The notes beneath the pieces were generated by a model, which made no database searches, had not been told where the DNA came from, and saw nothing but the letters and a program-made list of their open reading frames with translations. DNA of 64,000 nt from Onchidella celtica (Eukaryota; Mollusca; Gastropoda; Systellommatophora; Onchidiidae): positions 7,322,947 to 7,386,946 of the forward strand of contig OZ007580.1 in the NCBI GenBank assembly GCA_963931925.1, in the 5' to 3' direction. Positions 43,230 to 54,200 of the stretch are shown here, in pieces. The number at the start of each line of letters is the position of its first letter. Position 1 is the stretch's first letter. The position numbers were made by a program, and so were the translations under genes.

Positions 43230-44960
43230 ATGAGGCTGGGGAAGTTAACTGAAAATAATAATGAGAAAACTAATGCTCAAGTGTGACTGTGACATGCTGG
43301 CCTGTTGAAAGTGGTATTACATTTAACAAGTGGAACATGTTTTTCTCTAGACTTCATTCAGTTGTTTTTCAATCTTCACCTTACGCCATACCAATTCCTC
43401 GTCTCGAAATAAAAATTATTAAAATGGAAATGATTCAAGCAAAACATCCCATCAGTGTTTTTTTTTTTCATCACATAGACCACAATCAGTATAGGAGACA
43501 AAAAAATGGTGTTCTTTCACATCAACTGGATTGTCGCAGTTCGTCTGTTGAGTGGTACTGTTTCCTAGAAACTGATTTTTATTGACGCCGAGTGCAGACC
43601 ACAATGTAAATGTCACGAATACTGTCTGTTACCACGAAAAGACCTAAATCATAAAAATGCATTTAGACCAGAAAATGACCTGACACAGACGTAGGACTTA
43701 AGTTCAATCCCCCAAGCGCCCTATAGCCTACACCTTCTCCAATTATAAAAATGTCACGGACTTGGGCCCGGATACAGACTGGATTTGGGGAGGGGATAGG
43801 AAATTAATACTGTAACGCTGAGATTAACATGCCTCACCATGAAGAACAGGATTTCTCCCTTAAACAGGCATTTGGCCCTTTGACCTGCATGATGATGATA
43901 GGTGCGGTAAATCTTAAACGCAAAAGACCAAGGCAGGTAAATGCCCACTCATGACCGCAGAGTAATACAAGAGAGTGTCAAAGAATAATAACAATGCGCC
44001 GTCAGCGTCTATCGCTGCCAACTTTTTTGTACAATGACATGACATGGTACGTTCTTCTCCCCCACACCTTCACCGTGCTACAGGTGACTTCAAACACTTG
44101 AACCTGACGCACGGAAACAATCAGTGTTTAATAAGAAGGTGAGACCAGAGAAACTGGGATAGATAAATGAGGGTACAAGCTGGAGAGAAACCGGTATATC
44201 TGGTGCTGGGAATACTGGGATGAGACTCCCGCTCTGCTATTTTACGAAAGAAAACGGTAAATGCCCTCCTTGGACAAATTCACTTTTAAACATCAGTGGA
44301 CAGAAATAGAATGAAATATGCTCTAATTTTGTACGATAATTTATTTTAGTCACCACAGAATGGAGACAGAGCGAGGAATGAAGCAGAGAGCAATACAGGT
44401 ATTTCTGTTTGGCTTCTCGTGTTTTGGCATTTGCGGTGTTTTTTCACAAAGCGGCAGTGCTCGTCGGGGGAAGATTTAACAGCGGTTTTCATTGTCACGA
44501 CGCGTTACGCACTACAAATTGGCTAGGATAAGTTCCTGGAGGACAAGCTCCCCGTAGAGAAGACAACCTAAGAAAGGAGGGGGGGGCGGCGGGGGAGTGG
44601 ATAGGAAACTGACAGACGGGCTGAACGAAAGAACAAAGGCAAGAGACAAAAAATAAAGATAAGACAACTCACAAAGACATTTTTTAAACATCGTACAGGA
44701 AATGACGGACAGACAAACAGAGAGATGGGTGGGCAGGGAACAAAAACGATACAAAGGAATTATTAAAATGATTTGAAAAAGGAATAAGAAAAAAATTGGA
44801 AAGAAGACGCAGAAGGCGGAAGAATAAAAAAAAAACAACAATGGACAATATGTGAACCGGATACACAGAAAGCAAATTCAGAGTGTGTCAAAGAAGGCAA
44901 ATTAAATAATAACAGAAACAAATTAACGCATAACTAAAATTAAATCCGAATAAACGGATG
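43230..44960. other. No recognisable gene
   Basis: Unannotated, with a G-rich run at 44576-44596. No coding pattern is convincing. Confidence 0.5.
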
Positions 44961-44965
44961 TTAAA

Positions 44966-45336
44966 GGGAGGGAGGGGGGAAGGAAAGAAGGAAGGAAGGA
45001 AGGAACGGAAGAAGGAAGCAAAGAAGGAAGGAAGGAAGGAAGGAAGGAAGGAATGGAGGAAGGAAGCAAAGAAGGGAGGAAGGGAGGATGAAAGGAAGGA
45101 AGAAGAAAGGGAAAGAGGGGAGGGAAGAAGGAATAAAGAAGGAAGGAAGGAAAGAAAGAAAGAAGGGAGGAAGAAAGGAAGGAAGGAAAGGGAGATAGGA
45201 AGGAAGGGAGGAAGGGAGGAAAGAAGGAAGAAAGAAAGGAAGGAAGGAAAGAAGGAAGAAAGGAGGGAAGGAAGGAAAGAAAGAAGGAAGGAAGGAAGGA
45301 AGGAAGGAAGAAAGGAAGGAAGGAAGGAAGGAAGAA
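44966..45336. repeat. (GGAA)n tetranucleotide array (~370 bp)
   Basis: GGAA/AGAA/GGGA units over about 370 bp. All-purine on the plus strand. Long Lys/Arg/Glu and Phe/Leu/Pro/Ser open frames on both strands are artefacts. Confidence 0.97.
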
Positions 45337-45339
45337 AAA

Positions 45340-45930
45340 GAACGATCCCCACGAGCGAACCACCAATGTTGTCACACTAACATGGCAACATCCTGGCTTT
45401 GACAAACTCCCTTTTCAAGGCCTCACCTATTTAACACTCAACACACAAAAGCATCCAACTGTATCCTGTTCAGTTTCAGTTCATTTCGGTTTCGTCTCTT
45501 CAAACCTTTCCCCCTTGAGCTACACACTAGTATTCTCTACCTTATTTTCCTCAGCCTTTTCTGCCACACGAACGACAAACGTGACATGTTCAATAATGGA
45601 GAGAAACTGTCTGCACGACAAAGCTTCAAGTACGTGCTCAGCGTCGGCAACGGTTTCCGTCGACGTCATAAGGTTTCCATTTTTTTTTTTTTATCTTTCA
45701 TTTTCCCGGCTTTCACTGTCAGTTCTGCACCAATTCTGTTCACCCGTTGATGGCCATTCAAGCACAACTAATTACACTACACATAGAAGAAATCAGTTCC
45801 GGGCTTCTGATTCAGCCAAATTAAATGGTTCGTAGACTGTACAATTTATTTCAAAAATTAGGAAGGAAGAGAAAAGAAAACAACGTATTATTCTCATCAG
45901 CTCTACTGATATCCGTTGTTTTCTTTCGCT
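45340..45930. other. No recognisable feature
   Basis: Unannotated, with a T run at 45680-45691. Confidence 0.5.
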
Positions 45931-45939
45931 TGATGGCCA

Positions 45940-46215
45940 GCGTGAGAATTATTTTATTTTTTTTTGTACTCACTTTACCAAATTCAGGAGCGGGGAAGCA
46001 ACACATCCCCAAACACAGGTCATCGGCTGAGGGATTTCTTGTCCTACCGAACACTGCCATGGGTGCTGCAACCTCTGGACTGTGCACCCTAACCCTAACC
46101 CTAACCCTAAAATTACCCCGAACGTCACCGAAAATCCCTGTGATATGTTGGAGCTGTTGCTGCCACGCTCCTGAATTAGGTAAAGTGAGTACAAAAAAAA
46201 AAAAAAACGCTGACG
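45940..46215. mobile_element. Fold-back element with telomere-type repeats in the loop
   Basis: The arms 45966-46002 and 46156-46192 are inverted copies (34 of 37 identical; GTACTCACTTTACC at the outer end) flanked by a T run on the left and an A run on the right. Weaker symmetry extends outward (GGCCAGCGT versus GGCCGTCAGCGT). Inside the roughly 150-bp loop lie four perfect CCCTAA units (46087-46110). The long open frames on both strands read the same LPNSGA peptide from each arm and are artefacts of the palindrome. Confidence 0.8.
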
Positions 46216-46965
46216 GCCACAGAACGGGGACACCTATGAAACTTCGAATTTTTATTTTATCTGTCCTCGGAAGTTCCAAGGCATTCTTCTCCCTTACGAT
46301 TCAGTCCTTTTATTTTGCATTGCATCATGCAGCCAATCTTTGCAATTGCGCATGCTCAGCCGCTGTGTACTGGGGACCGATTGAGCATCACAATCTTTGG
46401 AGATGTTAAGTGGAATAAACCCAACCACCACTCTCAACCACAGCTTTCTGACAAACGAAGGACAAGGCGTATACTCGAGCATAATAAGACTATGAGTTGG
46501 TTGTATACGTAAGCGTCTTTTAAGGGTGCTTTTCTCTATTCCCTGATGTGACACATGCCATTGTTGCTGGTGGGTTGGGGGGGGGGGGGTGATTTTGATT
46601 TTGGGGTGATGTTGAGAAAAGAGAGAGGGAAAGGAGGCGTTGACTCTTAAGTGACAGCGAATGCTGACAAAACCATTTGCTTCGCGTGTTTAACGAGGTA
46701 TGGACATACACACACACACTCACCCACACATACACACACACACACAACAACAACAACAGCTTGTCGCTTGATGCGGGACAGGTAACTTTTACAGGACCGA
46801 AATGAGCCAGGACATGATGGGGAATGACAGGACGGACATGACAAGGTGACACGTCCGGTGTGAGGCAAAGACCAGCAAGCATTGCAGGCATGGCCACGTA
46901 CTGGTGGACAAACAGGAATGTGACAGACCAGATTTTGTATCGCCGATAGTGATTGACCGGGGGAA
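46216..46965. other. Unrecognised DNA with simple repeats
   Basis: A G run (46577-46590) and CA then CAA runs (46709-46758). No gene is supported. Confidence 0.5.
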
Positions 46966-46967
46966 AG

Positions 46968-47245
46968 AGGGAGGAGAGTGGGGGGGGGGGGAAGAAGAGA
47001 ATTTGAGAGAGAGACGGGGGAAGATCAGAGAGAGAGACAAACAGAAGATGAGGGGCTGGGGAGAAAGAGAAAGCGAGTCCAGAGAGGGGGGGGGGGGAGA
47101 GAGAGAGACCAGAAAAAGGGGGGAAAGACAGAGATACAGACAGACAGACAGGCAGGCAAACAGAGAAGTGTGGAGACGGACAGCGCGAAAGAGAGATAGA
47201 CCGGGGGGGGGGGGTAGGGAGAGAGAGAGCGAGAAAGAGGAGATA
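46968..47245. repeat. G/GA-rich purine array
   Basis: About 275 bp of GAGA mixed with G runs and a GACA block near 47136-47155. The frames over it are artefacts. Confidence 0.93.
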
Positions 47246-47479
47246 GCTCTATTTGTTCCTCCAGGGTTTAGTCCACCGTTTGTGGACAAAGTTCCACGTT
47301 TGATACAGATCCCATGATTCCCAAAGTCCCACATCTGCAGCAAAACATTCAAACTAAGCAGAAAATAATTTGCTATGGTTAATATTGCATTGTTTCCCCT
47401 TTCGTTTGATTATTTCAAATACGCCTGGCAAGTTTCAGAGTTTATTGGACAGGGGAGTCTATGACTGGGCAATGGGGAG

Positions 47480-47570
47480 TTCAGAATATAGGGTCATTTA
47501 TCTCTTTGTGAACAGGAGTGAGAGGGTGAGAGAGACAGAGGCCGCCGCAAGAGAGAGAGAGAAAGAGGGG

Positions 47571-47602
<32 letters not shown>

Positions 47603-47790
47603 ATACCAGGGAACACGAGAACTCAATAATACAGGGTCGTTTATTTCTTTGAGAAAGAGAAGGAGAGAAAGAGGAAGAGCGAGAGATTCAGACAGACAGA
47701 AAGGAAAACGCCTGGGGAAAAGCAATCTTAATAATGTACAGTCATTTATATCTTTCTGCTCGCCTCCCCCCCCTCCCCCACACACACACA
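47480..47790. repeat. GA arrays with a thrice-repeated spacer
   Basis: A short block, AATAATACAGGGTCATTTAT then TCTTT, occurs at about 47486, 47630 and 47736, each of the first two followed by a GA array. It looks like a larger tandem unit of about 100-145 bp containing the microsatellite. Confidence 0.65.
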
Positions 47791-47799
47791 CAAATTATG

Positions 47800-50370
47800 T
47801 ACCTTTTTATAAATATTTTTACCACCATCTTATCACTGGTGTATCCTGTAAATACCTATAAACTACACCAGTTTTTGCTGGTGTCTCACTGTGTGTAAAA
47901 AAAAAACATGCCTTCGGTCTGACAAATGGCCCGGCGCACGCTTCTGCATTCACTTCCCGCTGATAACATAATGTTTACGGCAAGTCGAGAAATTCAAGTA
48001 GAACTGGAAGCGCAGCCCTCCGCAGTGCTTCGCGACTTTATTGCCGCACATGAAGCTGACCAATGGCGTCTTCCTGTTTGTTATTTCGCCGCTACTGATT
48101 GGCGGTTTCTACAAACTGGGTCATACAGCACAGCTTACCACTGGTTCATTAATTTGCTGTTCAACACTCTCATTTTCACAAAGCTTTACTAGTTTCATCA
48201 ACCAGACTCCACATTGTAAACGGCGGTGATTCGGTTTTGGCGAAAAGTTCATAATTATCTGATCTATAGGGGGAGTTCTTCAACGGTTGGCGGACTTTCT
48301 GTCTGAGCTCAAGACAAGACAGCAAGCTGACACAGAAAATATGCCAGTAATTCGAAATCAGTCTCCATTCCAACTATGACAATTTTTCAGTCCGCAGACA
48401 GATGCTACAAATACACAATGGTCTTTTGTTTCACGCTTATTCGCAAGAACAAAAATTGTACAACAGAAGTAAACAATGGTTTTTGTGTCTCAAGCTGTTG
48501 TGATGAAACTCAGAAAGAATACGACTTTTTATCGCGAGACGACATCTCCAATACTGATGAACTCATCCCCGCTCGAAGACTGCGTTCAGAAACTTATGGT
48601 GAATTAACATTTATACTCTGTATTGACAGAACAAGGATCCTACAGAAACACTCGCATTGGCAACACACACATATAAATACAGCAGCCTTTTCAAATGCTC
48701 GAACATAGCCATAAATATGGGCCCGGTGAGCTATATTATACACTGTCAAAACATAATAATTATATCATTATATTAGGATAATGGCACGTCACTGTGTGGA
48801 TCCCAATCTCACGGAAGGGGAGGCAAAGGCTGTGCTGGTTAAAACGCCAAACTTGTAATTGGCCGATTTGGCTTGTACTTTCAAATACTGTCTGACCAAA
48901 GTGAAGTTCTTCCGTTGCGCACAGACGGGGAAAAAAACGAAAACATGTCTTCGACTTCATTTCAAACATTAACTGTTTCCTGGTTACTGGATGCCTGTGT
49001 GCGATAACCGGGAAAAGCCTGTCATACATTAAAATTTTGCCGCCAAATCTCCACATTTCTTCTTTTTTGTCTTGTTCTCTCACCATTTCCAGCCTTCAGA
49101 CATTTTTTTTTTTTATTTGGGATAACTGGCGACTCGGACAGACTTTCCCCACAGTATTGAACTTCGGTCGCACTGGCTTTGAGGCCTTAGTTTTCGGCGT
49201 ATCACTGCCCTTTGCATTTGCATCTCTAAATGGTCGCACTGTGACTGTAGTGTGGCGACTGCTTACAAATCATCGAGCGTGGCGAGAGATTTCGCGGTTT
49301 GCGGACACTGGCATTATTTTCACCCACTCTTTGGCCACTGCATTACATTCAATTGTTATTCCACGACCGGAGCATCGAACACTCAATCAGATACTATCAT
49401 TAAACCCTCTTAACACTTGAATCCGGACAGCCTCTGATGAAGCAGTTGACACCAGCCAGATAATGCTGACAACGAAGTCGCCTTCTTGAACTCCAAGGAA
49501 GGAAGGAAGGAAGAGAAAACAGCTTGACAGAAGCGGAAAATGAGAATGGCAAACAAAGAATACTTAATTTTCCTTTTTTTTTTTTTTTTTCAAATAACTC
49601 CCAGGCTCGCATTCAAAGACATGGATAAATAGTTCAGTATGTAAATTTAGAACTAACCAAAAATTTTGTTCTCACCACTCACAAACAGACCAGTAGGCAA
49701 ACTGTAGAAATGTTGAATATGCTAACATTTGACAAAATTCATAAGTGAGATTCAGCTGATGTGGAGGAGGCCACGACGTTTTGAAAAACCATCTATCAAT
49801 ATCGATAACTCCCCAGGCACGCCAGATGAGCACATCCGTCTACAGGTAACGATATCTGAGTATCTAGCCAGTAAAATCTGGTGTCAAGGGGCCGATAACT
49901 CCACACTTCAAGATGGCCCGAAAAGATAACCCTGTGCCTTGTGGAGTAATTACCTTCGCAGCTCCAACAGTAACAGTTAATTTTTTCTCATTAGGGAGGA
50001 AACCTTTCTAATGGGTTGTGGAGATTTTGAGTCACTTTTATTTTTTTTTTTTGGCGTGACCTAAATTGTATTTTGATTAATTGGACAGGAGTGCAACGGG
50101 AGAGAGATGAAAGACCAGTGTTTGTGGATGTGTGTATTCCGGGGGGGGGGGGTGGGAGACGGGGTGAGAATTAGAAAAGAATAGATACTAAAATTTCATC
50201 CACTTGCAATGCATAATTTTGCTCATTTCGCCATTAAGATATGACATGTTGTACAGCCCTGGTGTACCTACACATCTCCCTACCTCAAGATAAACAGCCG
50301 CAAACTCCTGTTCTTCCACCCATCCCCACCCCCCTCTTGATCTCGTTTAAGGTTTTGTCTCCCCCCCCCC
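47800..50370. other. No recognisable gene
   Basis: Unannotated. Homopolymer runs lie at 49106-49117 and 49573-49589, a short GGAA run at about 49496-49512, a G run at about 50142-50151, and a C run before the gap. The open frames at 47926, 48376 and 49037 lack recognisable motifs. Confidence 0.5.
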
Positions 50371-50380
50371 CCCCCCCCCA

Positions 50381-50580
50381 NNNNNNNNNNNNNNNNNNNN
50401 NNNNNNNNNNNNNNNNNNNNNNNNNNNNNNNNNNNNNNNNNNNNNNNNNNNNNNNNNNNNNNNNNNNNNNNNNNNNNNNNNNNNNNNNNNNNNNNNNNNN
50501 NNNNNNNNNNNNNNNNNNNNNNNNNNNNNNNNNNNNNNNNNNNNNNNNNNNNNNNNNNNNNNNNNNNNNNNNNNNNNNNN
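50381..50580. other. Assembly gap (200 N)
   Basis: Exactly 200 N, the same size as the first gap, preceded by an 18-base C run that probably stopped the assembly. Confidence 0.99.
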
Positions 50581-50735
50581 AGAATGGCGGAGAAAAGGCA
50601 GACAGCGAGTCAGACAAACAAAGAAGAGAGACAGAAAGAGAGAGAGTGGGAAGAGAGAAATACAGAAAGCGACAGATACGCACGGAGACAGAGAGAGATA
50701 TACAAATAGAAGAGGGACTGACAGACAGACAATCA

Positions 50736-51215
50736 AGGGGGACAAGGTGGTCTAGAGGCAAGGTGCTCGCCTCTTATGCCAAGGGTCCCGGGTTCTAAAC
50801 CCGGGCAGTGCAGGCATGTTGGAAAGTGGATTTTTCTCATATTTTCAAGTCCCTGGTCCTATTGGGGGGTAGGATCGAGTAGTTCTTGGAAAAATCCAAT
50901 TTTTCTCATATTTTCAAGTCCCTGGTCCTATTGGGAGGTAGGATCGAGTACCTAGTCTTCTCGGATAAGGACGAAAAAATTCGGAGGGCCCGTGTGCACG
51001 TTGCGCACGTTAAAGATACCTTGGCAGTTGGAAATCGTAAAGAGCAGGCCGAAAGGCCGCTGCCCGGGCAAAATTGAAATTAATAGATTAAAATTTATCC
51101 ATATCATCTCTCCCCCCCCCCCCCCCCCCCGCCAGAACAAGAAATAATAAAACAAGTAAAGTGAGGTGTAAATGCCAAGGGCAGCGAACCTCCTAAAATA
51201 AAGACCTCAAATTAA
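50736..51215 (+). mobile_element. tRNA-headed SINE family S1, copy 2
   Basis: The 15-mer ACAGACAGACAATCA stands at both edges (50721-50735 and 51216-51230): a perfect target-site duplication. The head reads GGGGGACAAGGTGGTCTAGA (A box) and CCGGGTTCTAAACCCGGG (B box region, with CGA changed to CTA). The body contains two tandem copies (about 50831 and 50898, offset 67 bp) of TTTTTCTCATATTTTCAAGT through GGTAGGATCGAGTA. It continues with GTGTGCACGTTGCGCACGTT, GCCGAAAGGCCGCTGCCCGG, a C run (51113-51130) and GGGCAGCGAACCTCCTAAAA. It is longer than the copy at 29.7-30.1 kb because of the duplication and the C run. Confidence 0.93.
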
Positions 51216-51230
51216 ACAGACAGACAATCA

Positions 51231-54200
51231 GAGAGAAGAGCGAGAAAGGGAGCAAGAATTGCCGAGAGAAAAAGACGGGACACAGAATGTAAACTAGCTG
51301 TGCCACAGTTTCCTCGAACACAAAAAAAAAGGTCATGGTTAGCGTTTCTATGCAATTACATTAGCCTGACAGAATTTAACGCCCTGTCTTTACTCTACAC
51401 TGAAATGCTTTTTCCGCGAATGAGCTGAACGCTCCCCGGGCATCCGGAATGTTTTATTGGCAGAAATATTCCGCTGAGTGAGTGTAAACATACATGCAAC
51501 ATGCACGTCGGGGCTTCGTGCTACTGCATGCACATAGCATAGCCAGACAATGAACTTTCACTGAATTAAGACTCACAAACATGATACAAGATTTTCGTAA
51601 CACACACAGTACACCGATGTGGTTCACTACTATCATGAGATGGTACAAAGGTACTGGTACAATTTCGGGTGACAACTCTTTTTGCCATATTATACCTTAT
51701 ATCATGAGCTCCTTGGAGTTTCCTTTTTTCTTTCTTTTTTTTATCGGGGGGGGGGGGGGGAGCGGAATTTTCAAATATTTATAACGCTGAAAATCTGAGA
51801 ATGTTAAGTATTTAAGATAAGGAATAGCAGGGTTGTCAGTGGATTACGATGCCAACCCCTGAACTTGGCCGAGCTGAAGGCTATTCACGCACACAACTTT
51901 GCTTCCATCCAATGACTTCCTAGATCCTCTCATTTGTGCATACAATTACAAAAGCAAACAACACTAGACCATTCTGACTGTTTTGTAGATGAAGTTTTTT
52001 TGTTTGTTTTTTTTAATCCATTTCATGGTTTACAGTTCTGTTCAAGATACAATGTACTTGGATGTGGATGGATATTGAAGAGACTGACATTTCAACGCGG
52101 ATGACCGGACCTTCCTCAGTGCCGGATTTTCGAAGATCTGCGGGACTCTGACAGTCCTAGAATTGGTTTCTGTGTCTGTTTTTTCTTCTCTTGTGAACTT
52201 GGGTCCGCCGCGCTTTTGTGGTTTCTTGCAAGGACCAGGGTAGGTAGGGGTATATTCTATACTATTAGTTTTTACTCCGCCGCTGTGTACGCCCATGACA
52301 CGATCATGTCTGTTCAGATGTTTACGGTAGACTGCACGTCACTCGGGTTTCATCATGTCTAAATTAAATTACTTGTGTCCTGGCGCTGTCAAAGGTGATA
52401 ACGTTTTTATAAAACAGAATCTGGGATATGTTTTTGAATTAGCACAATACATTTTTCTTCACCTTTGTATCGCTCTGTCTGCGTTGACTTGTTCTTTTTC
52501 TTGTTTCTTTGCATTCGAAACATTCGAGTATCTCTCTTTTTTTCAGGATGGATGGGCCTACAGACGAGAGAGGGGCGTAGAGTGGGAACGATTGTCTCGT
52601 TAGTAGTAAAGACACTTTTTGTTTTAGCAATGAAGGCTGGAAATGCAATAATTTGTGCCTGAAGAACCTAACCAAAATGTTAAAACATGTAATACTTTCA
52701 AAATCAGGAAACCAATTTCAAGTCTAGTGGCTCATTGAGTGAAGACAAGAACCATTATATTTTTATGGAGTTAAACCAAAGATACTACAATTGATAAGCT
52801 GAGACAGTCTAGTGCTTTTAGCGTGCATAGATTTCGCACCGCCACCTAGTGGCAAATGCGCGGAAGTCATGAAAATTGTCGTATTTTACAAAGCCGAATA
52901 GGGAAAATATTGCATTTTGTTCACTGTTCAGCTATCGCTATAGGCCTTGATTGGCATCACTTATTGTGGAATTATAACCTCAATCGCTGTGGGAAAGCTC
53001 TGCCGATTTTTTTAAATTTTAGTCGCAGTAGCACTGTCACAATTTTGCTCCATAAATTTACCATTACATCAAGCATTCTTTTCATACTATGCGCCATGGG
53101 CCCCGCCCCCAGATCAGCACGCAAATTGTGTGCACGGTTTTTTTAGTGGTGCGAAGAAGACAGTGTCTCATCTTATCATTTCTAGTATCTTTGGTCACAA
53201 CGAGGCTTAGTGCATGGTGAGGCCGACACAAATTTGTCGCATTCATCCAGGGGCGTCAAAACTGCTTTGAATCAGCTGATGGAAAAACAGACCCCACGCA
53301 CTGAGACAAAACTGACGCTAAACAGAGCCGACTCAATGCGCATTCAGCCTAATTCCAGCCCCTACCCCATAAAGTCACGTTGACGTGAACTTTAAGTGCG
53401 GTATACCGAAAGTATAAATTCGGTCTGTAGAAAGGAAGATGAATCTCACAAAATTAAAATTTGAAACAGGAAGGAAACGACCGCAGCACCTCTCAGCATA
53501 GTCCTCGGCATGATTAGCGATAACAGTGGCCACTCCAAATGTTGACATCTTCACGATCTTCACAGATTCGCCGTTAGGGATTTTCAACTTCGCAAATTTT
53601 TTTTAATCTCTTGCGGGTCCTCTCCAGATTGGTAATAGTGTCTGTCTGATTATTTGTGACGGGAACTCTTAAGAGATTAACTAATGAAAAAAGGGTAAGA
53701 CTCGGGGGGAACATGGCAGTAAAGATAAAGTGTTTCTGTCGTATGACTTGAGGTGTAATCTGCCCATTTCAGGACCACCAGCCGCCGGTGGAAATTGGGG
53801 AGGACAGGATTAGCAAGGGAATTTGTTAGTGAAGGAACTGGTGATTAATTTCATGGTATTGGACAGACAGAATAAAAGTAGGTGGAGGCTTTCTGGGTCA
53901 CAGGTTTTGGTGTTGTTGTTGTTGTTGTTTATTGGGGGCGGGGGGGGGGGGGGAGGGAATGTGCTATTTCTCCATCGAAAGGATTACTGTGCATTACTCG
54001 ACAAACCTATTCCTAACTCTAACCCTGACACTCATTCTAAAACTTTTTTTTTTTAGACATCCATTGTGGAAATAAAACCAATTTTGGAAACACATCTCAA
54101 TTAGTCGTTTCGATAATATTTCCTGCCCGCGTAAAACGCAAGACGAATACGAAGGCACCAATAACAAATTGACCCGCTGTGAAAGTTCAAGTTCATGGGC

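Noticed and set aside
44888-45405. Long Phe/Pro/Ser/Leu and Lys/Glu/Arg frames
   Set aside because: They are translations of the GGAA array in several frames on both strands.
45825-46409. 194-codon plus-strand and 142-codon minus-strand frames
   Set aside because: They overlap the fold-back element and encode the same arm peptide on opposite strands because the DNA is palindromic.
52070-52330. Possible transposon piece (GAGACTGACATTTCAACGCG)
   Set aside because: It felt familiar as interspersed repeat sequence, but I could not name the family or find a second copy here.
52835-53150. MITE with CGCACC ends
   Set aside because: The matching ends are only about 10 bp with mismatches, and no duplication flanks them.
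53995-54025. Telomere-like TAACTCTAACCC
   Set aside because: Only one or two imperfect units, not an array.
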